Assembly: GCF_002929225.1 (NCBI RefSeq)
Contig: NZ_PISM01000004.1
Coordinates: 372,001 to 436,000 of the forward strand
Source of the DNA: Stutzerimonas kunmingensis
GTDB taxonomy: Bacteria; Pseudomonadota; Gammaproteobacteria; Pseudomonadales; Pseudomonadaceae
Length of the DNA stretch: 64,000 nucleotides
Reading direction: 5' to 3'
The notes beneath the pieces were generated by a model that saw only the letters and a list, made by a program, of their open reading frames with translations, searched no databases and was not told the origin of the DNA. Of the stretch, positions 23,754 to 32,487 are shown piece by piece. Position 1 is the first letter of the stretch. Each line of letters opens with the position of its first letter. The position numbers and the translations under genes are program-made.

Positions 23754-23803
23754 TTCCCCTCCTAAGGGGAAGGTTGTGAGTTCGAACCTCGCCTGGGACG
23801 CCA
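23754..23803 (+). other. 3' half of tRNA-Arg(CCT): attachment site of the integrative element
   Basis: From the anticodon stem-loop (TTCCC CTCCTAA GGGGA, anticodon CCT) through the T-arm (GTGAG TTCGAAC CTCGC) and the acceptor strand CTGGGACG to the encoded CCA at 23801-23803. The 5' half (expected to begin GTCCCAG) is not upstream; the DNA there is integrase leader. It is thus the attR-like repeat left when the tRNA-proximal part of the element was lost. Confidence 0.82.
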
Positions 23804-23835
23804 TAAGATTTCGCACAGCGATCACGTTCAGATAG

Positions 23836-23880
23836 CAAGGCTTGTGACTCGGCTGTGCCGCTTTTCCGCGACAAGCCTTG
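23836..23880. repeat. Perfect 10-bp inverted repeat downstream of flgZ
   Basis: CAAGGCTTGT (23836-23845) and ACAAGCCTTG (23871-23880) with a 25-base GC-rich spacer. It could be the terminator of the former tRNA gene or of flgZ, but no T-run follows on either strand. Confidence 0.4.
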
Positions 23881-23919
23881 AGCTGAGCGGTGGTCTGGCA
23901 AGGCGCGCTGCGCGGCGCG

Positions 23920-24666
23920 TTAGCCGAACGGTGAGGCGGAATTGTCGCGGCGTGCGTCGCGTTGAAGCTGGTACACGAGCTTTTCAATCTGCCGTTGCGT
24001 CAGTCCGCTGAGGCGATGAAAGCGCAGCCCGCAGATCGAAGTTCCAGACTTTTCATCAATGGCCACGTGACGAAGCTCGACTTCCGTCTGGATCGCGCCA
24101 ATTGGCAACTTCGCGATCATCTCGTAGACCTGCCCCGTTTGAAGAACGGCCTGTTGGTCGCCCTTTACGCTCAGTTTGCAGCCAGTAGCCGATATATCGA
24201 GCAGCCTGCCTTCCAGGGCTTTTCTCACTGTTGAGCCGCCGAGCTGCGCAGCGATGGCGATCTCTTTCAGCTGTGCGCGATAAGCATTGCGGCGCTGATG
24301 GTAAGTGAGCGTTGTCGGGGTTGGGATCCAATAGCAGCGAGCGCCATCAATCTCGCCGGTATGAACCTGTTGGTCGCTCGTCCAGGAGAGTCGTGCGCCT
24401 TCGTAGAATCCTTCGATATGAATCGGCTCGCCTTGCAATAGCAGTCTCTCGCCGTCATTGGGGATCAATTCGTCGAGCGCTATCCAGCCGGTTTCACGGT
24501 TCATTTCAACCAGAAAACTCTGGTAGCGCTGGTTGCGCTCATGGAAGCGAAGCGTGAGGGGCGTGTTGTTGTCCAGAAGGGGACGCAGATTGGCGTAAAT
24601 CTCGAGTGGCGCCGTCAGTGCCTTGGGAGGCTGCGGGCCTTCATCGCCGAGGAATAAGCTAGACAC
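23920..24666 (-). CDS. flgZ: Flagellar brake protein FlgZ (YcgR-type PilZ, c-di-GMP receptor)
   Basis: It has 248 residues: an N-terminal YcgR domain (about 15-120) and a C-terminal PilZ domain (about 125-235). The c-di-GMP-binding signatures RRNAYR and DISATGCKL are present. When bound to c-di-GMP these proteins act at the flagellar motor/stator to reduce swimming. It is the last gene of the flgA-flgM-flgN-flgZ run, the usual Pseudomonas order, directly beside the tRNA scar. Confidence 0.92.
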   Translation of the reverse strand: MSSLFLGDEGPQPPKALTAPLEIYANLRPLLDNNTPLTLRFHERNQRYQSFLVEMNRETGWIALDELIPNDGERLLLQGEPIHIEGFYEGARLSWTSDQQVHTGEIDGARCYWIPTPTTLTYHQRRNAYRAQLKEIAIAAQLGGSTVRKALEGRLLDISATGCKLSVKGDQQAVLQTGQVYEMIAKLPIGAIQTEVELRHVAIDEKSGTSICGLRFHRLSGLTQRQIEKLVYQLQRDARRDNSASPFG

Positions 24667-24729
24667 GGGCCGATGCTCTCCGGCGCATTGTTGTCACCAT
24701 CGCGTTGCGTCCTTGTGGCGGTCTATCGT

Positions 24730-25200
24730 TCAGGCTTGGCTCAGAGGCCGTTGCGGCTTGTTCTTGGCGGAACCGCCACGATTGTCATATAGGTCAGGTG
24801 TATCGTCCTTGCCTTGGAGAATGTGCAGCATTCCGCCAAGGGCGCTTTGATTGGCTCGGATGAGACGGCCATTTCTTTCATTGGCGCTACGGCAGCGCTC
24901 AAGCTCTGTCTCCAGCGATAGCGCTCGCTCAAGGATAAGCGCACCGTTCTTCGATCTATTTGCGGCCGCTTCAAGTCCGGCGCGATCAGGCGTCAGCTGT
25001 AATCCCGCAAGCCACTGGCTACGCTGAGTGCCATGCTGTCCAAGCAGTGCCAGTAACGGCTGCTTCTTCGCTAATATCGCCTCTAGCTCCGCCAGATTGC
25101 GTTCACCCAGTGCGGTGAACTCTTGATCGATGAGTTCAAGGAGCTGGCGTGCGATGCCGATATCATCGGTTAGCTGCTCAAGCAGGGCTGTATCTTGCAT
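24730..25200 (-). CDS. flgN: FlgN, export chaperone for hook-associated proteins
   Basis: It has 156 residues, almost entirely helical (LLEQLTDDIGIARQLLELIDQEFTALGERN then LEAILAKKQPLLALLGQ), the FlgN fold. It binds FlgK and FlgL and delivers them to the flagellar export apparatus. A 42-bp gap separates it from flgM and 63 bp from flgZ. A Pro/Lys-rich tail lies at the C-terminus. Confidence 0.9.
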   Translation of the reverse strand: MQDTALLEQLTDDIGIARQLLELIDQEFTALGERNLAELEAILAKKQPLLALLGQHGTQRSQWLAGLQLTPDRAGLEAAANRSKNGALILERALSLETELERCRSANERNGRLIRANQSALGGMLHILQGKDDTPDLYDNRGGSAKNKPQRPLSQA

Positions 25201-25242
25201 TTCGTGCTCTGGGCTTGCTCGCGTGTATGTGTCGGCTCAGGT

Positions 25243-25572
25243 TCAGCGCTGGGTCTCGAACGCGAGCAGCTTGGATGCGACGCGTTGGTTATCAACCTGG
25301 TAGGAGCCATCAGCGATCGCCTGTTTCAGCTTCTCAACGCGCTCCTGGTCCACTGCGGGCTGCTCGTTCAATTTGTCAGCCGCGTGCTGCAGGCGCTGGG
25401 CTTCAGGGCTCAGTTGAACGGTGTCGCTAGTGTTGGAGTTGACGCTGTCGGTTTTAGGCGCTTCGCTAGCAGGCCCTTGCTGGGTGCCGGCAGTACGCTC
25501 GTTGCCTTGTACGCCGCTGCGCCCGTTAGGGGCGTTCAGTGGACTGTTGGGCCGATTGAAGTCGATGACCAT
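25243..25572 (-). CDS. flgM: Anti-sigma-28 factor FlgM
   Basis: It has 109 residues, with N-terminal MVIDFNRPN typical of Pseudomonas FlgM, a disordered Asn/Gly/Pro/Thr-rich middle, and the C-terminal helices that bind FliA ([40 protein letters not shown]). It holds sigma-28 inactive until it is exported through the finished hook. Lies between flgA and flgN. Confidence 0.93.
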   Translation of the reverse strand: MVIDFNRPNSPLNAPNGRSGVQGNERTAGTQQGPASEAPKTDSVNSNTSDTVQLSPEAQRLQHAADKLNEQPAVDQERVEKLKQAIADGSYQVDNQRVASKLLAFETQR

Positions 25573-25683
25573 GATGCAAACCTCGAAGGAATCAGGACGC
25601 TTGCCATGTGTTCGGCAACAATGGAGGAAACTTTAGCCTTTTTTTCCAGCGAACACACTGGAAAACTGCGGCATGCGGACATG

Positions 25684-26433
25684 CTACATTGCCACTTCAA
25701 CCTGGCCTGGACCAGTCACTCGGGCCTTGATCGTGCGACCGGAACGTTGGTTCTTGACCGGGATCTGTTTGCCCGTAACGCCATCGGCCATCGCCTCGCC
25801 GGGCATGCGTACGCTTATCGAGCCCGACCTGGCCGTGATGACCACCTGATCGCCTTTGCGTACTACCTTCGCCATTTCCAGCTGATTAGGCGTGATGACC
25901 TGATCCGGCTGAGCCGGCCGTGTCAGCTTGTTACCCAGCGCCTCGTCGTGTCTTGTCAGGTATCCCTGAGTAAGGATGGACACGTCCCGCTCGGCAAGGC
26001 TCACGTCGGCATCGGTCAATACTGTGCCGCGCAGAAGTGATCTGCTGGCGACAAGGACCTGACGATAAAGGCGGACGTGGCTAGGGATGAATACCGACCA
26101 TGGGCTGCTGCCTTCGCAACTTACCCGTACGCTCACACGTCCTACAGGGATAGCGGTGCTGCCAAGGCTGGTCGTGAGAGTTTGATCGCATTGATTCAAG
26201 CGCAAACGAGGGTCCAGCCTGGCTACTTCGACCTCGTAGCGTGCATCGATAGCGCTGCGGCTTAAATACTCGCTTACTGTCTGCTCAAGAAACTGCTCGG
26301 TCACGTCGATAAGCTGCTGAGGATGTGACAAGGTTGACGCGTGGGTGAACTGAGAAAACACGCACAGCATTGATAGCAGCACGTTTCTGTACGGTAGCCG
26401 GCCGCGCCGGAAAATGGTCATTTGGACGTTCAT
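25684..26433 (-). CDS. flgA: FlgA, P-ring assembly chaperone
   Basis: Periplasmic chaperone for FlgI. It has 249 residues; a signal peptide (about residues 10-32, NVLLSMLCVFSQFTHA) is followed by an SAF domain (SRSLLRGTVLTDADVSLAERDV) and the C-terminal domain ending in IKARVTGPGQVEVAM. ATG 26433 or 26421 can start it; 26433 has GGG at useful spacing. The frame is open far upstream across cheV but on the wrong strand. Divergent from cheV with about 70 bp between, so promoters of both overlap. Confidence 0.92.
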   Translation of the reverse strand: MNVQMTIFRRGRLPYRNVLLSMLCVFSQFTHASTLSHPQQLIDVTEQFLEQTVSEYLSRSAIDARYEVEVARLDPRLRLNQCDQTLTTSLGSTAIPVGRVSVRVSCEGSSPWSVFIPSHVRLYRQVLVASRSLLRGTVLTDADVSLAERDVSILTQGYLTRHDEALGNKLTRPAQPDQVITPNQLEMAKVVRKGDQVVITARSGSISVRMPGEAMADGVTGKQIPVKNQRSGRTIKARVTGPGQVEVAM

Positions 26434-26503
26434 ATCCCAACCAAAGCAAGGGGCGTGCCGCGTCCTCGGCCCCAATAATCTGCAAGCAGAGAGGAAGACT
26501 GGC

Positions 26504-27436
26504 ATGGCCGGTGTATTGGATTCGGTTAACCAGCGTACCCAGTTGGTGGGGCAAAACCGTTTGGAGCTGCTGCTTTTTCGTCTCGAAGGCGAGCAGCTAT
26601 ATGGCATCAACGTGTTCAAGGTGCGCGAAGTGTTGCAGTGCCCGCGCCTGACCGTGATGCCCAAATGCGGCCGGGTGGTACGGGGCGTTGCGAGCATTCG
26701 CGGCAGCACCCTGCCTATCCTCGATCTGTCACTCGCCACGGGCAAGTCGGCGCTGATGGATTTGCAGAATTCTTTCGCTGTCATCACCGAGTACAACAAC
26801 AGAACGCTGGGTTTCCTGGTGAGCTCGGTTGAAAGGATCGTCAATCTGAACTGGGAAGCGATCCTGCCTCCGCCAAAGGGTGCAGGACGCGATCATTACC
26901 TGACGGCCGTAACTCACATCGACAACAAGCTGGTGGAGATCATCGATGTGGAAAAGGTGCTGGCAGAAGTTGCACCGACCTCCGAAGAGGTGTCAGCCGA
27001 TGTGGTCGATGACGATACCCGTGCCAGGGCGCTTTCGTGTCGCGTGCTCATCGTCGACGACTCGTCTGTGGCGCGTAAGCAGATTGCTCGTTGCCTGGAA
27101 AATATCGGTATCGAGGTCGTCAAGCTGAATGATGGACGGGAGGCTCTCAATTATCTGAAGCGAATGGCTGACGAGGGCAAGAAACCGGCTGAAGAATTTC
27201 TGATGATGATTTCCGATATTGAAATGCCGGAAATGGATGGCTATACCCTGACTACCGAGGTGCGGCACGATCCGCGCATGCAAGGTATGCATATACTCCT
27301 GCATACTTCCCTTTCCGGCGTGTTCAACCAGAACATGGTGAAACGGGCGGGGGCGGATGACTTCCTCGCCAAGTTCCAGCCTGATGATCTCGCTGCCCGA
27401 GTGGCTGAGCGGATCAGGCAGGCGGATGCAAACTGA
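26504..27436 (+). CDS. cheV: Chemotaxis protein CheV (CheW-REC fusion)
   Basis: It has 310 residues. An N-terminal CheW-like domain (about 15-165: LLLFRLEGEQLYGINVFKVREVL, ASIRGSTLPILDL) couples receptors to CheA. The C-terminal receiver domain (about 185-305) has the acidic pair in IVDDSS, the phosphorylation Asp in ISDIEMPEMDGY and the Lys of FLAKF. GAGGA precedes ATG 26504. It probably acts as adaptor or phosphate sink, and forms an operon with cheR 37 bp downstream. Confidence 0.94.
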   Translation: MAGVLDSVNQRTQLVGQNRLELLLFRLEGEQLYGINVFKVREVLQCPRLTVMPKCGRVVRGVASIRGSTLPILDLSLATGKSALMDLQNSFAVITEYNNRTLGFLVSSVERIVNLNWEAILPPPKGAGRDHYLTAVTHIDNKLVEIIDVEKVLAEVAPTSEEVSADVVDDDTRARALSCRVLIVDDSSVARKQIARCLENIGIEVVKLNDGREALNYLKRMADEGKKPAEEFLMMISDIEMPEMDGYTLTTEVRHDPRMQGMHILLHTSLSGVFNQNMVKRAGADDFLAKFQPDDLAARVAERIRQADAN

Positions 27437-27473
27437 GGCTAGTTCCTCTCTCATGATGGTGAGGCTTTGATTG

Positions 27474-28298
27474 GTGTCAGTCGATCTGGATTTTGAGCAG
27501 TTCCGGGTGTTTCTTGAAAAGACGTGCGGCATTCTGCTGGGCAGTAACAAGCAGTATCTGGTGTCCAGTCGGCTGAACAAGCTGATGGAACAACAGGGCA
27601 TCAAGACGCTGGGCGATCTGGTCCGGAAGATTCAGGCACAGCCACGTAGCGGGCTTCGGGAATTGGTGGTCGATGCTATGACGACCAACGAAACGCTCTG
27701 GTTTCGTGACACCTACCCGTTCGAAGTGCTCAAGAGTCGTGTGCTGCCAGAGATGCTCAAGACTGGTGCGGGGCAGCGTCTGCGGATCTGGTCGGCGGCA
27801 TGCTCGTCCGGGCAGGAGCCGTACTCTCTGTCGATGTCCATCGATGAGTACGAGCGCAGCAATCCCAGTCAGGCGAAAACCGGGGTGCAGATCGTGGCTA
27901 CCGAGCTGTCCGGCGCGATGCTTGCGGCGTGCAAGGCGGCAGAATACGACAGTCTGGCAATTGCTCGCGGCCTGTCCAGTGACCGCCTGCAGCGCTACTT
28001 CGATGTCAAGGCACCAGGGCGGTGGGCGGTAAAGCCCGCGATCCGTTCGCGGGTCGAGTTCAGGGTGCAGAATCTGCTCGACAGCTATGCCGCGCTGGGC
28101 AAGTTCGACATCGTGTTCTGCCGTAACGTACTGATCTACTTTTCCGCCGATGTGAAGAAGGACATTCTCAAGCGCATTCATGCGACGTTGCGCCCAGGCG
28201 GCTATCTGTTTCTTGGCGCCTCCGAAGCGCTCAATGGCCTGCCTGAGCTGTATCAGATGGTCCAGTGCAGTCCGGGAATCATCTACAAGGCGAAATAG
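27474..28298 (+). CDS. cheR: Chemoreceptor methyltransferase CheR
   Basis: Methylates glutamates of chemoreceptors with SAM to set adaptation. It has 274 residues: the N-terminal CheR helical domain (FEQFRVFLEKTCGILLGSNKQYLVSSRL), then the methyltransferase domain with RIWSAACSSGQEPYS and DIVFCRNVLIYF. Start GTG 27474 or TTG 27471; GGTGAGG at 27458-27464 serves either. A hairpin terminator follows before flgB. Confidence 0.94.
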   Translation: MSVDLDFEQFRVFLEKTCGILLGSNKQYLVSSRLNKLMEQQGIKTLGDLVRKIQAQPRSGLRELVVDAMTTNETLWFRDTYPFEVLKSRVLPEMLKTGAGQRLRIWSAACSSGQEPYSLSMSIDEYERSNPSQAKTGVQIVATELSGAMLAACKAAEYDSLAIARGLSSDRLQRYFDVKAPGRWAVKPAIRSRVEFRVQNLLDSYAALGKFDIVFCRNVLIYFSADVKKDILKRIHATLRPGGYLFLGASEALNGLPELYQMVQCSPGIIYKAK

Positions 28299-28351
28299 CC
28301 GGCATGACGCCGGCGGCAGAAAACCGTCATGCAGCATGGCGGGTGCGGCAA

Positions 28352-28378
28352 AAAAGCGGTAAAGCGTTGCCGCTTTTG
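28352..28378 (+). terminator. Terminator after cheR
   Basis: AAAAGCGG (28352-28359) pairs with CCGCTTTT (28370-28377), 10-base loop. The stem itself supplies the short A and T tracts. Confidence 0.65.
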
Positions 28379-28436
28379 ACGCCCTCAAACCGAGAGTTCT
28401 CTGGTTAGCCTAATAAAATCAATGATTTGCGTTCAG

Positions 28437-28452
28437 TGGCATGAGCTTTGCT
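28437..28452 (+). promoter_or_regulatory. Sigma-54 promoter of flgBCDE
   Basis: TGGCATGAGCTTTGCT matches TGGCACG-N4-TTGCT at every conserved base but one (C to T), with GG and GC 12 bases apart. It lies 44 bases before flgB. FleQ/FleR-dependent RpoN control of this operon is established in Pseudomonas. Confidence 0.85.
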
Positions 28453-28495
28453 GGTGTTTGCGTAAGCAGACTTGTATCCGGCAGAGGGCCAGATC

Positions 28496-28900
28496 ATGAG
28501 CATCAGTTTCGATAAGGCACTGGGTTTACACGAGAAGGCACTCGGTTTTCGCTCGCAGCGCGCCGAAGTGCTGGCGAACAATATCGCCAACGCCGACACG
28601 CCTAACTATAAGGCTCGCGATCTGGACTTCAGCAGCGTGCTTGCCGAGCAGTCCGCTCGCAGCCAGGGCGGGTTCGGGGTAACGCGGACCAGTGACAAGC
28701 ATATTGCCGCCGAGGGGTTGGAGATTGCCGATGCCTCCTTGCGCTTCCGCACTCCCGCGCATCCCTCGCTTGATCAGAACACTGTCGATCTGCAGATCGA
28801 GCAATCCAACTACGCGAAGAACGCCGTTGACTTTCAGGCGAGCTTCACCCTGCTCAATAGCAAGTTTAAAGGGCTGATCAGTGCCCTGCGCGGCGAGTAA
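28496..28900 (+). CDS. flgB: Flagellar proximal rod protein FlgB
   Basis: It has 134 residues. The N-terminal rod signature (FDKALGLHEKALGFRSQRAEVLANNIANADTPNYKARD) and the C-terminal helix (NYAKNAVDFQASFTLLNSKFKGL) form the usual coiled rod subunit. ATG 28496 follows GAGGG; an ATG at 28472 lacks a site. First gene of flgBCDE. Confidence 0.96.
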   Translation: MSISFDKALGLHEKALGFRSQRAEVLANNIANADTPNYKARDLDFSSVLAEQSARSQGGFGVTRTSDKHIAAEGLEIADASLRFRTPAHPSLDQNTVDLQIEQSNYAKNAVDFQASFTLLNSKFKGLISALRGE

Positions 28901-28911
28901 AGGAGTTTCCC

Positions 28912-29355
28912 ATGTCTCTAAGCAGCGTCTTCAACATTGCCGGTAGTGGCATGAGTGCCCAGAGCACCCGTCTGAACACTATATCCAGCAACATCGCGAA
29001 CGCCGAAACCGTTTCATCCAGCGTCGATCAGACTTACCGCGCTCGGTATCCCGTGTTTGCGACCGTGTTTCAGCAGGCCGGCGGCCAGCCCGACCAGTCG
29101 CTTTTCGCGGAGCAGGATCAGGCGGGCGTAGGTGTTCAGGTGTTGGGTGTAGTCGAGGATCAGGGCGAGCTGCAGGCGCGCTACGAACCCAATCATCCGG
29201 CCGCTGATGAGGCAGGCTACGTGTATTACCCGAACGTCAATGTGATGGAAGAGATGGCCGACATGATTTCAGCCAGTCGCGCGTTTCAGACCAACGCCGA
29301 GCTGATGAATACGGCCAAGACCATGTTGCAGAAAGTGCTGACGCTGGGTCAGTGA
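28912..29355 (+). CDS. flgC: Flagellar proximal rod protein FlgC
   Basis: It has 147 residues, N-terminal LSSVFNIAGSGMSAQSTRLNTISSNIANAET and the FlgC C-terminus (PNVNVMEEMADMISASRAFQTNAELMNTAKTMLQK). AAGGAG precedes the ATG. It lies 11 bp after flgB. Confidence 0.96.
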   Translation: MSLSSVFNIAGSGMSAQSTRLNTISSNIANAETVSSSVDQTYRARYPVFATVFQQAGGQPDQSLFAEQDQAGVGVQVLGVVEDQGELQARYEPNHPAADEAGYVYYPNVNVMEEMADMISASRAFQTNAELMNTAKTMLQKVLTLGQ

Positions 29356-29374
29356 TCGTTACGAGAGCGCATTC

Positions 29375-30058
29375 ATGAGCACTACAAGCGGCGTTGGCGG
29401 TACCAGTTCGATACTCGAGCAGTACCAGTTCGGAGAGGATCGCGAGGTCAAGGGGAACGACCTTGGCAAGAACGAGTTCCTTGAACTGCTGGTTGCCCAG
29501 ATGAACAACCAGAATCCGCTGGAACCTCAGGAAAACGGCGAGTTCATCGGTCAGCTGGCGCAGTTCAGCACCGTCGAGGGTGTCGAGAAACTGAATTCCA
29601 GCATGGAAACCATCCTTTCCGGCTATCAGTCTTCGCAGGCGCTCCAGGCCTCGTCCCTGGTCGGGCGCAAGGTGATCGTGCCGGCCGACAAGGCCGTGGT
29701 CGATACCAGTGAAACCTTCAAGGCCAGCCTGGTCCTGCCGACGTCGAGCAGCAATGTGTTCGTGAACATCTACGACAGTACCGGCGCTGCGGTTGGTCGC
29801 GTGAACATGGGTGCGCAAGAGGCCGGGAACATCTCCTTCATGTGGGATGGCAAGGATTCCAGCGGCAAGGTCTTGCCGCCCGGCACCTATCGATTCGAGG
29901 CGCAGGCTACGTATCAGGGCGAAACCAAGGGGTTGTATACCTTGCTGCCGGCTAACGTCGACAGCGTAACCCTCGGGCAGAACGGCGGGGAGCTGATGCT
30001 CAACCTTGCCGGTGTTGGCAGCATCGGGCTTTCTCAAGTCCAGGTCATCGGACAATAA
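29375..30058 (+). CDS. flgD: Flagellar hook scaffold/capping protein FlgD
   Basis: Caps the growing hook so that FlgE can polymerise, and is discarded later. It has 227 residues: the N-terminal FlgD export region (LGKNEFLELLVAQMNNQNPLEPQENGEFIGQLAQFS) and C-terminal Ig/tudor-like folds (FMWDGKDSSGKVLPPGTYRFEA). Confidence 0.95.
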   Translation: MSTTSGVGGTSSILEQYQFGEDREVKGNDLGKNEFLELLVAQMNNQNPLEPQENGEFIGQLAQFSTVEGVEKLNSSMETILSGYQSSQALQASSLVGRKVIVPADKAVVDTSETFKASLVLPTSSSNVFVNIYDSTGAAVGRVNMGAQEAGNISFMWDGKDSSGKVLPPGTYRFEAQATYQGETKGLYTLLPANVDSVTLGQNGGELMLNLAGVGSIGLSQVQVIGQ

Positions 30059-30088
30059 CCGCCGGCACTTCGGCAAAGGAGCGATTCA

Positions 30089-31513
30089 ATGTCCTTCAAT
30101 ATCGGTCTTAGCGGCCTGCGTGCGGCGAGTAAAGATCTCAATGTCACCGGCAACAACATTGCCAACGCCGGCACCGTGGGCTTCAAACAATCGCGTGCAG
30201 AGTTCTCCGATGTGTATGCGGCCTCCGTGCTCGGCACCGGGAAAAACCCGCAGGGCAGCGGTGTGCTGATGTCGAACATTTCTCAGCAGTTCAATCAGGG
30301 CAACATCAACTACACGCAGAATGCGCTGGATCTGGCGATCAATGGCAACGGGTTCTTCCAGGTCAGCAACAATGGCGCAGTCAGCTATACGCGCGCGGGT
30401 TATTTCGGTACCGACCGTGAGGGCTTCCTGGTCGATAACTTCGGCTACAAGCTGCAAGGCTTCCCGGTAGATGACAACGGCAATCTGCAGAACGGCGTCG
30501 TGGGTAACTTGCAAGTGCAGACGACCAATCAGGCGCCGAAGGCTACCAGCCAGATCAACACGGCCTTCAACCTGAACTCGACGCAGAAATCGCCTGCAAC
30601 ATGGCAGGCCGCTTACGATGCTGAGCTTGCGAGCTCTGGAGATGCCACGGCGGCTTTGGCTGCTGCCGGCGCTACGTTTAATCCATCCGATCCCACTACT
30701 TACAGCAGCTCCACGTCGCTGAACATTTACGATTCGCAGGGTAACGCGCACGTCATGACGCAGTATTTCGTCAAGACCAGCGCCAATACCTGGGACATGA
30801 AGGTGCTGGTTGACGGACGCAACCCGGCTGAGCCAGGACAGGAGCCGCCTCAGCCCTATGTCATGGGGCTGGCATTCGATTCGTCCGGTGCGCTGCAGAG
30901 CATCGATACCGGCGCGTCGCCGATGTTCAGCGTTTCGGCGGATAACAAGATCACCCTGAACAGTGCGACGGCGGCCGAGGCTGCCGCCGGAACCGGCAAC
31001 GGCTGGATTCCTGCCATATCCGACGGCGGTACGCCTGCTACATGGGCGGCCAACGGCGCGCTGGCCAACCCGGACGGCATCGTTCTCGACTTTTCCAAGT
31101 CATCGCAGTTCGCCAGTGCCTTCGCGGTGAACAGTGTTGCTCAGGATGGTTACACCACCGGTGAGCTGGCAGGTCTGGAAATCGACGACACCGGTGTGAT
31201 CTTCGCTCGCTACACCAATGGTCAGTCCAAGGTGCAGGGGCAGATCATCCTGGCGAACTTCGCCAATGTCCAAGGCCTCACCCCGGTGGGCAAGTCGCAG
31301 TGGGTGCAATCGTTCGAGTCAGGCGAGCCCGTGGTCGGCACGCCAGGCTCCGGTACGCTCGGTGCCCTGCAGGCAGGTGCGCTGGAGGACTCCAACGTCG
31401 AGCTTTCGGACCAGCTGGTCAATCTGATCGTCGCCCAGCGCAACTATCAGGCGAACGCCAAGACCATCGAAACCGAAAGCGCTATCACGCAGACCATCAT
31501 CAATCTGCGGTAA
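30089..31513 (+). CDS. flgE: Flagellar hook protein FlgE
   Basis: It has 474 residues. The N-terminus (NIGLSGLRAASKDLNVTGNNIANAGTVGFKQSRAEF) and C-terminus (LEDSNVELSDQLVNLIVAQRNYQANAKTIETE) are the conserved hook core; the middle (about 160-330) is the variable exposed domain. It closes the flgBCDE operon with a strong terminator. Confidence 0.96.
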   Translation: MSFNIGLSGLRAASKDLNVTGNNIANAGTVGFKQSRAEFSDVYAASVLGTGKNPQGSGVLMSNISQQFNQGNINYTQNALDLAINGNGFFQVSNNGAVSYTRAGYFGTDREGFLVDNFGYKLQGFPVDDNGNLQNGVVGNLQVQTTNQAPKATSQINTAFNLNSTQKSPATWQAAYDAELASSGDATAALAAAGATFNPSDPTTYSSSTSLNIYDSQGNAHVMTQYFVKTSANTWDMKVLVDGRNPAEPGQEPPQPYVMGLAFDSSGALQSIDTGASPMFSVSADNKITLNSATAAEAAAGTGNGWIPAISDGGTPATWAANGALANPDGIVLDFSKSSQFASAFAVNSVAQDGYTTGELAGLEIDDTGVIFARYTNGQSKVQGQIILANFANVQGLTPVGKSQWVQSFESGEPVVGTPGSGTLGALQAGALEDSNVELSDQLVNLIVAQRNYQANAKTIETESAITQTIINLR

Positions 31514-31569
31514 TAGCCAGCGGCAAAGAAGGTTGCCGCTGACGGCATTATTCCGCCGCTCCTTTCGAA

Positions 31570-31597
31570 GAAGGCCCGTAAGGGCCTTCTTTTTTTC
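31570..31597 (+). terminator. Terminator after flgE
   Basis: GAAGGCCC (31570-31577) and GGGCCTTC (31582-31589) around a GTAA tetraloop, followed by eight T. It separates flgBCDE from flgFGHIJKL. Confidence 0.93.
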
Positions 31598-31642
31598 TGT
31601 AAAACCTATATAAATCAGCTTCTTAAGTGGTCCTTTCGGTGA

Positions 31643-31658
31643 TGGCACGCGCCTTGCA
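31643..31658 (+). promoter_or_regulatory. Sigma-54 promoter of flgFGHIJKL
   Basis: TGGCACGCGCCTTGCA is a perfect match to TGGCACG-N4-TTGCW, 54 bases before flgF. With the terminator upstream it shows the rod/ring/junction genes form their own RpoN transcript. Confidence 0.92.
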
Positions 31659-31711
31659 TTTTTCATCTGCAACAGAATCGCAAGTGTCAAACTCGCGTCT
31701 CGGAGATGTCG

Positions 31712-32452
31712 ATGGACAAGATGCTCTACGTGGCCATGACCGGTGCCAGCCAGAATGCGCGGGCCCAGCAGGCCCATGCCAACAATCTGGCGAATATTTC
31801 CACCACCGGCTTTCGCCGGGATTTCGAGCAAGCTCGCTCGATGCAGGTCTTTGGCGACAGTCATCCTGCGAGGGTGTATGCGATGTCCGAGCGTCCGGGC
31901 ACCGACTTCACGCCGGGCACCTTGCAGGAAACCGGCCGTGATCTTGATGTCGCCGTCGAAGGCGAGGGCTGGATTGCGGTGCAGGCGCCAGATGGCAGTG
32001 AGGCCTACGTCCGCACCGGCAGCCTGAATATTGACGTGCTTGGCATGTTGCGTACCGCAGACGGTATGCCGGTGCTGGGCAATGGCGGGCCGATCGCGAT
32101 TCCGCCGGAGGAGAAGGTGGACGTCGGCAATGACGGCACCATCAGTATTCGCGCGCTGGGCGAGGACCCGAACGTTGTGGTCACCGTGGATCGCATTAAG
32201 CTGGTCAACCCTGATCCGCAGCAGCTGGAAAAGGGCACTGATGGCCTGATTCGGCTGAAGGATGGCCAGCCTATCGAGCCTGACGCGAACGTACGGGTCG
32301 TCTCGGGTTTTCTCGAGGCGAGCAATGTGAATGCGGTATCCGAAATGACTTCCATCCTGGCACTGTCTCGCCAGTTCGAACTGCACGTAAAGATGATGCG
32401 CACCGCCGAAGATGACGCGGCTGCCATGGCGCGCGTACTGCAACTCAGCTAA
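31712..32452 (+). CDS. flgF: Flagellar proximal rod protein FlgF
   Basis: It has 246 residues: MDKMLYVAMTGASQNARAQQ, NNLANISTTGFRRDF and a C-terminal SGFLEASNVNAVSEMTSI helix. I start at ATG 31712 because GGAG is 6 bases before it; ATG 31706 abuts that GGAG. Confidence 0.95.
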   Translation: MDKMLYVAMTGASQNARAQQAHANNLANISTTGFRRDFEQARSMQVFGDSHPARVYAMSERPGTDFTPGTLQETGRDLDVAVEGEGWIAVQAPDGSEAYVRTGSLNIDVLGMLRTADGMPVLGNGGPIAIPPEEKVDVGNDGTISIRALGEDPNVVVTVDRIKLVNPDPQQLEKGTDGLIRLKDGQPIEPDANVRVVSGFLEASNVNAVSEMTSILALSRQFELHVKMMRTAEDDAAAMARVLQLS

Positions 32453-32487
32453 TAGCGTGGCGCCGGCGGCGCACGAGGAGAAAGCTC

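Noticed and set aside
23560..23901. Longer N-terminus for the P4-type integrase
   Set aside because: The frame passes through the tRNA fragment and lacks a ribosome-binding site; GTG 23589 with GGGAGG is better.
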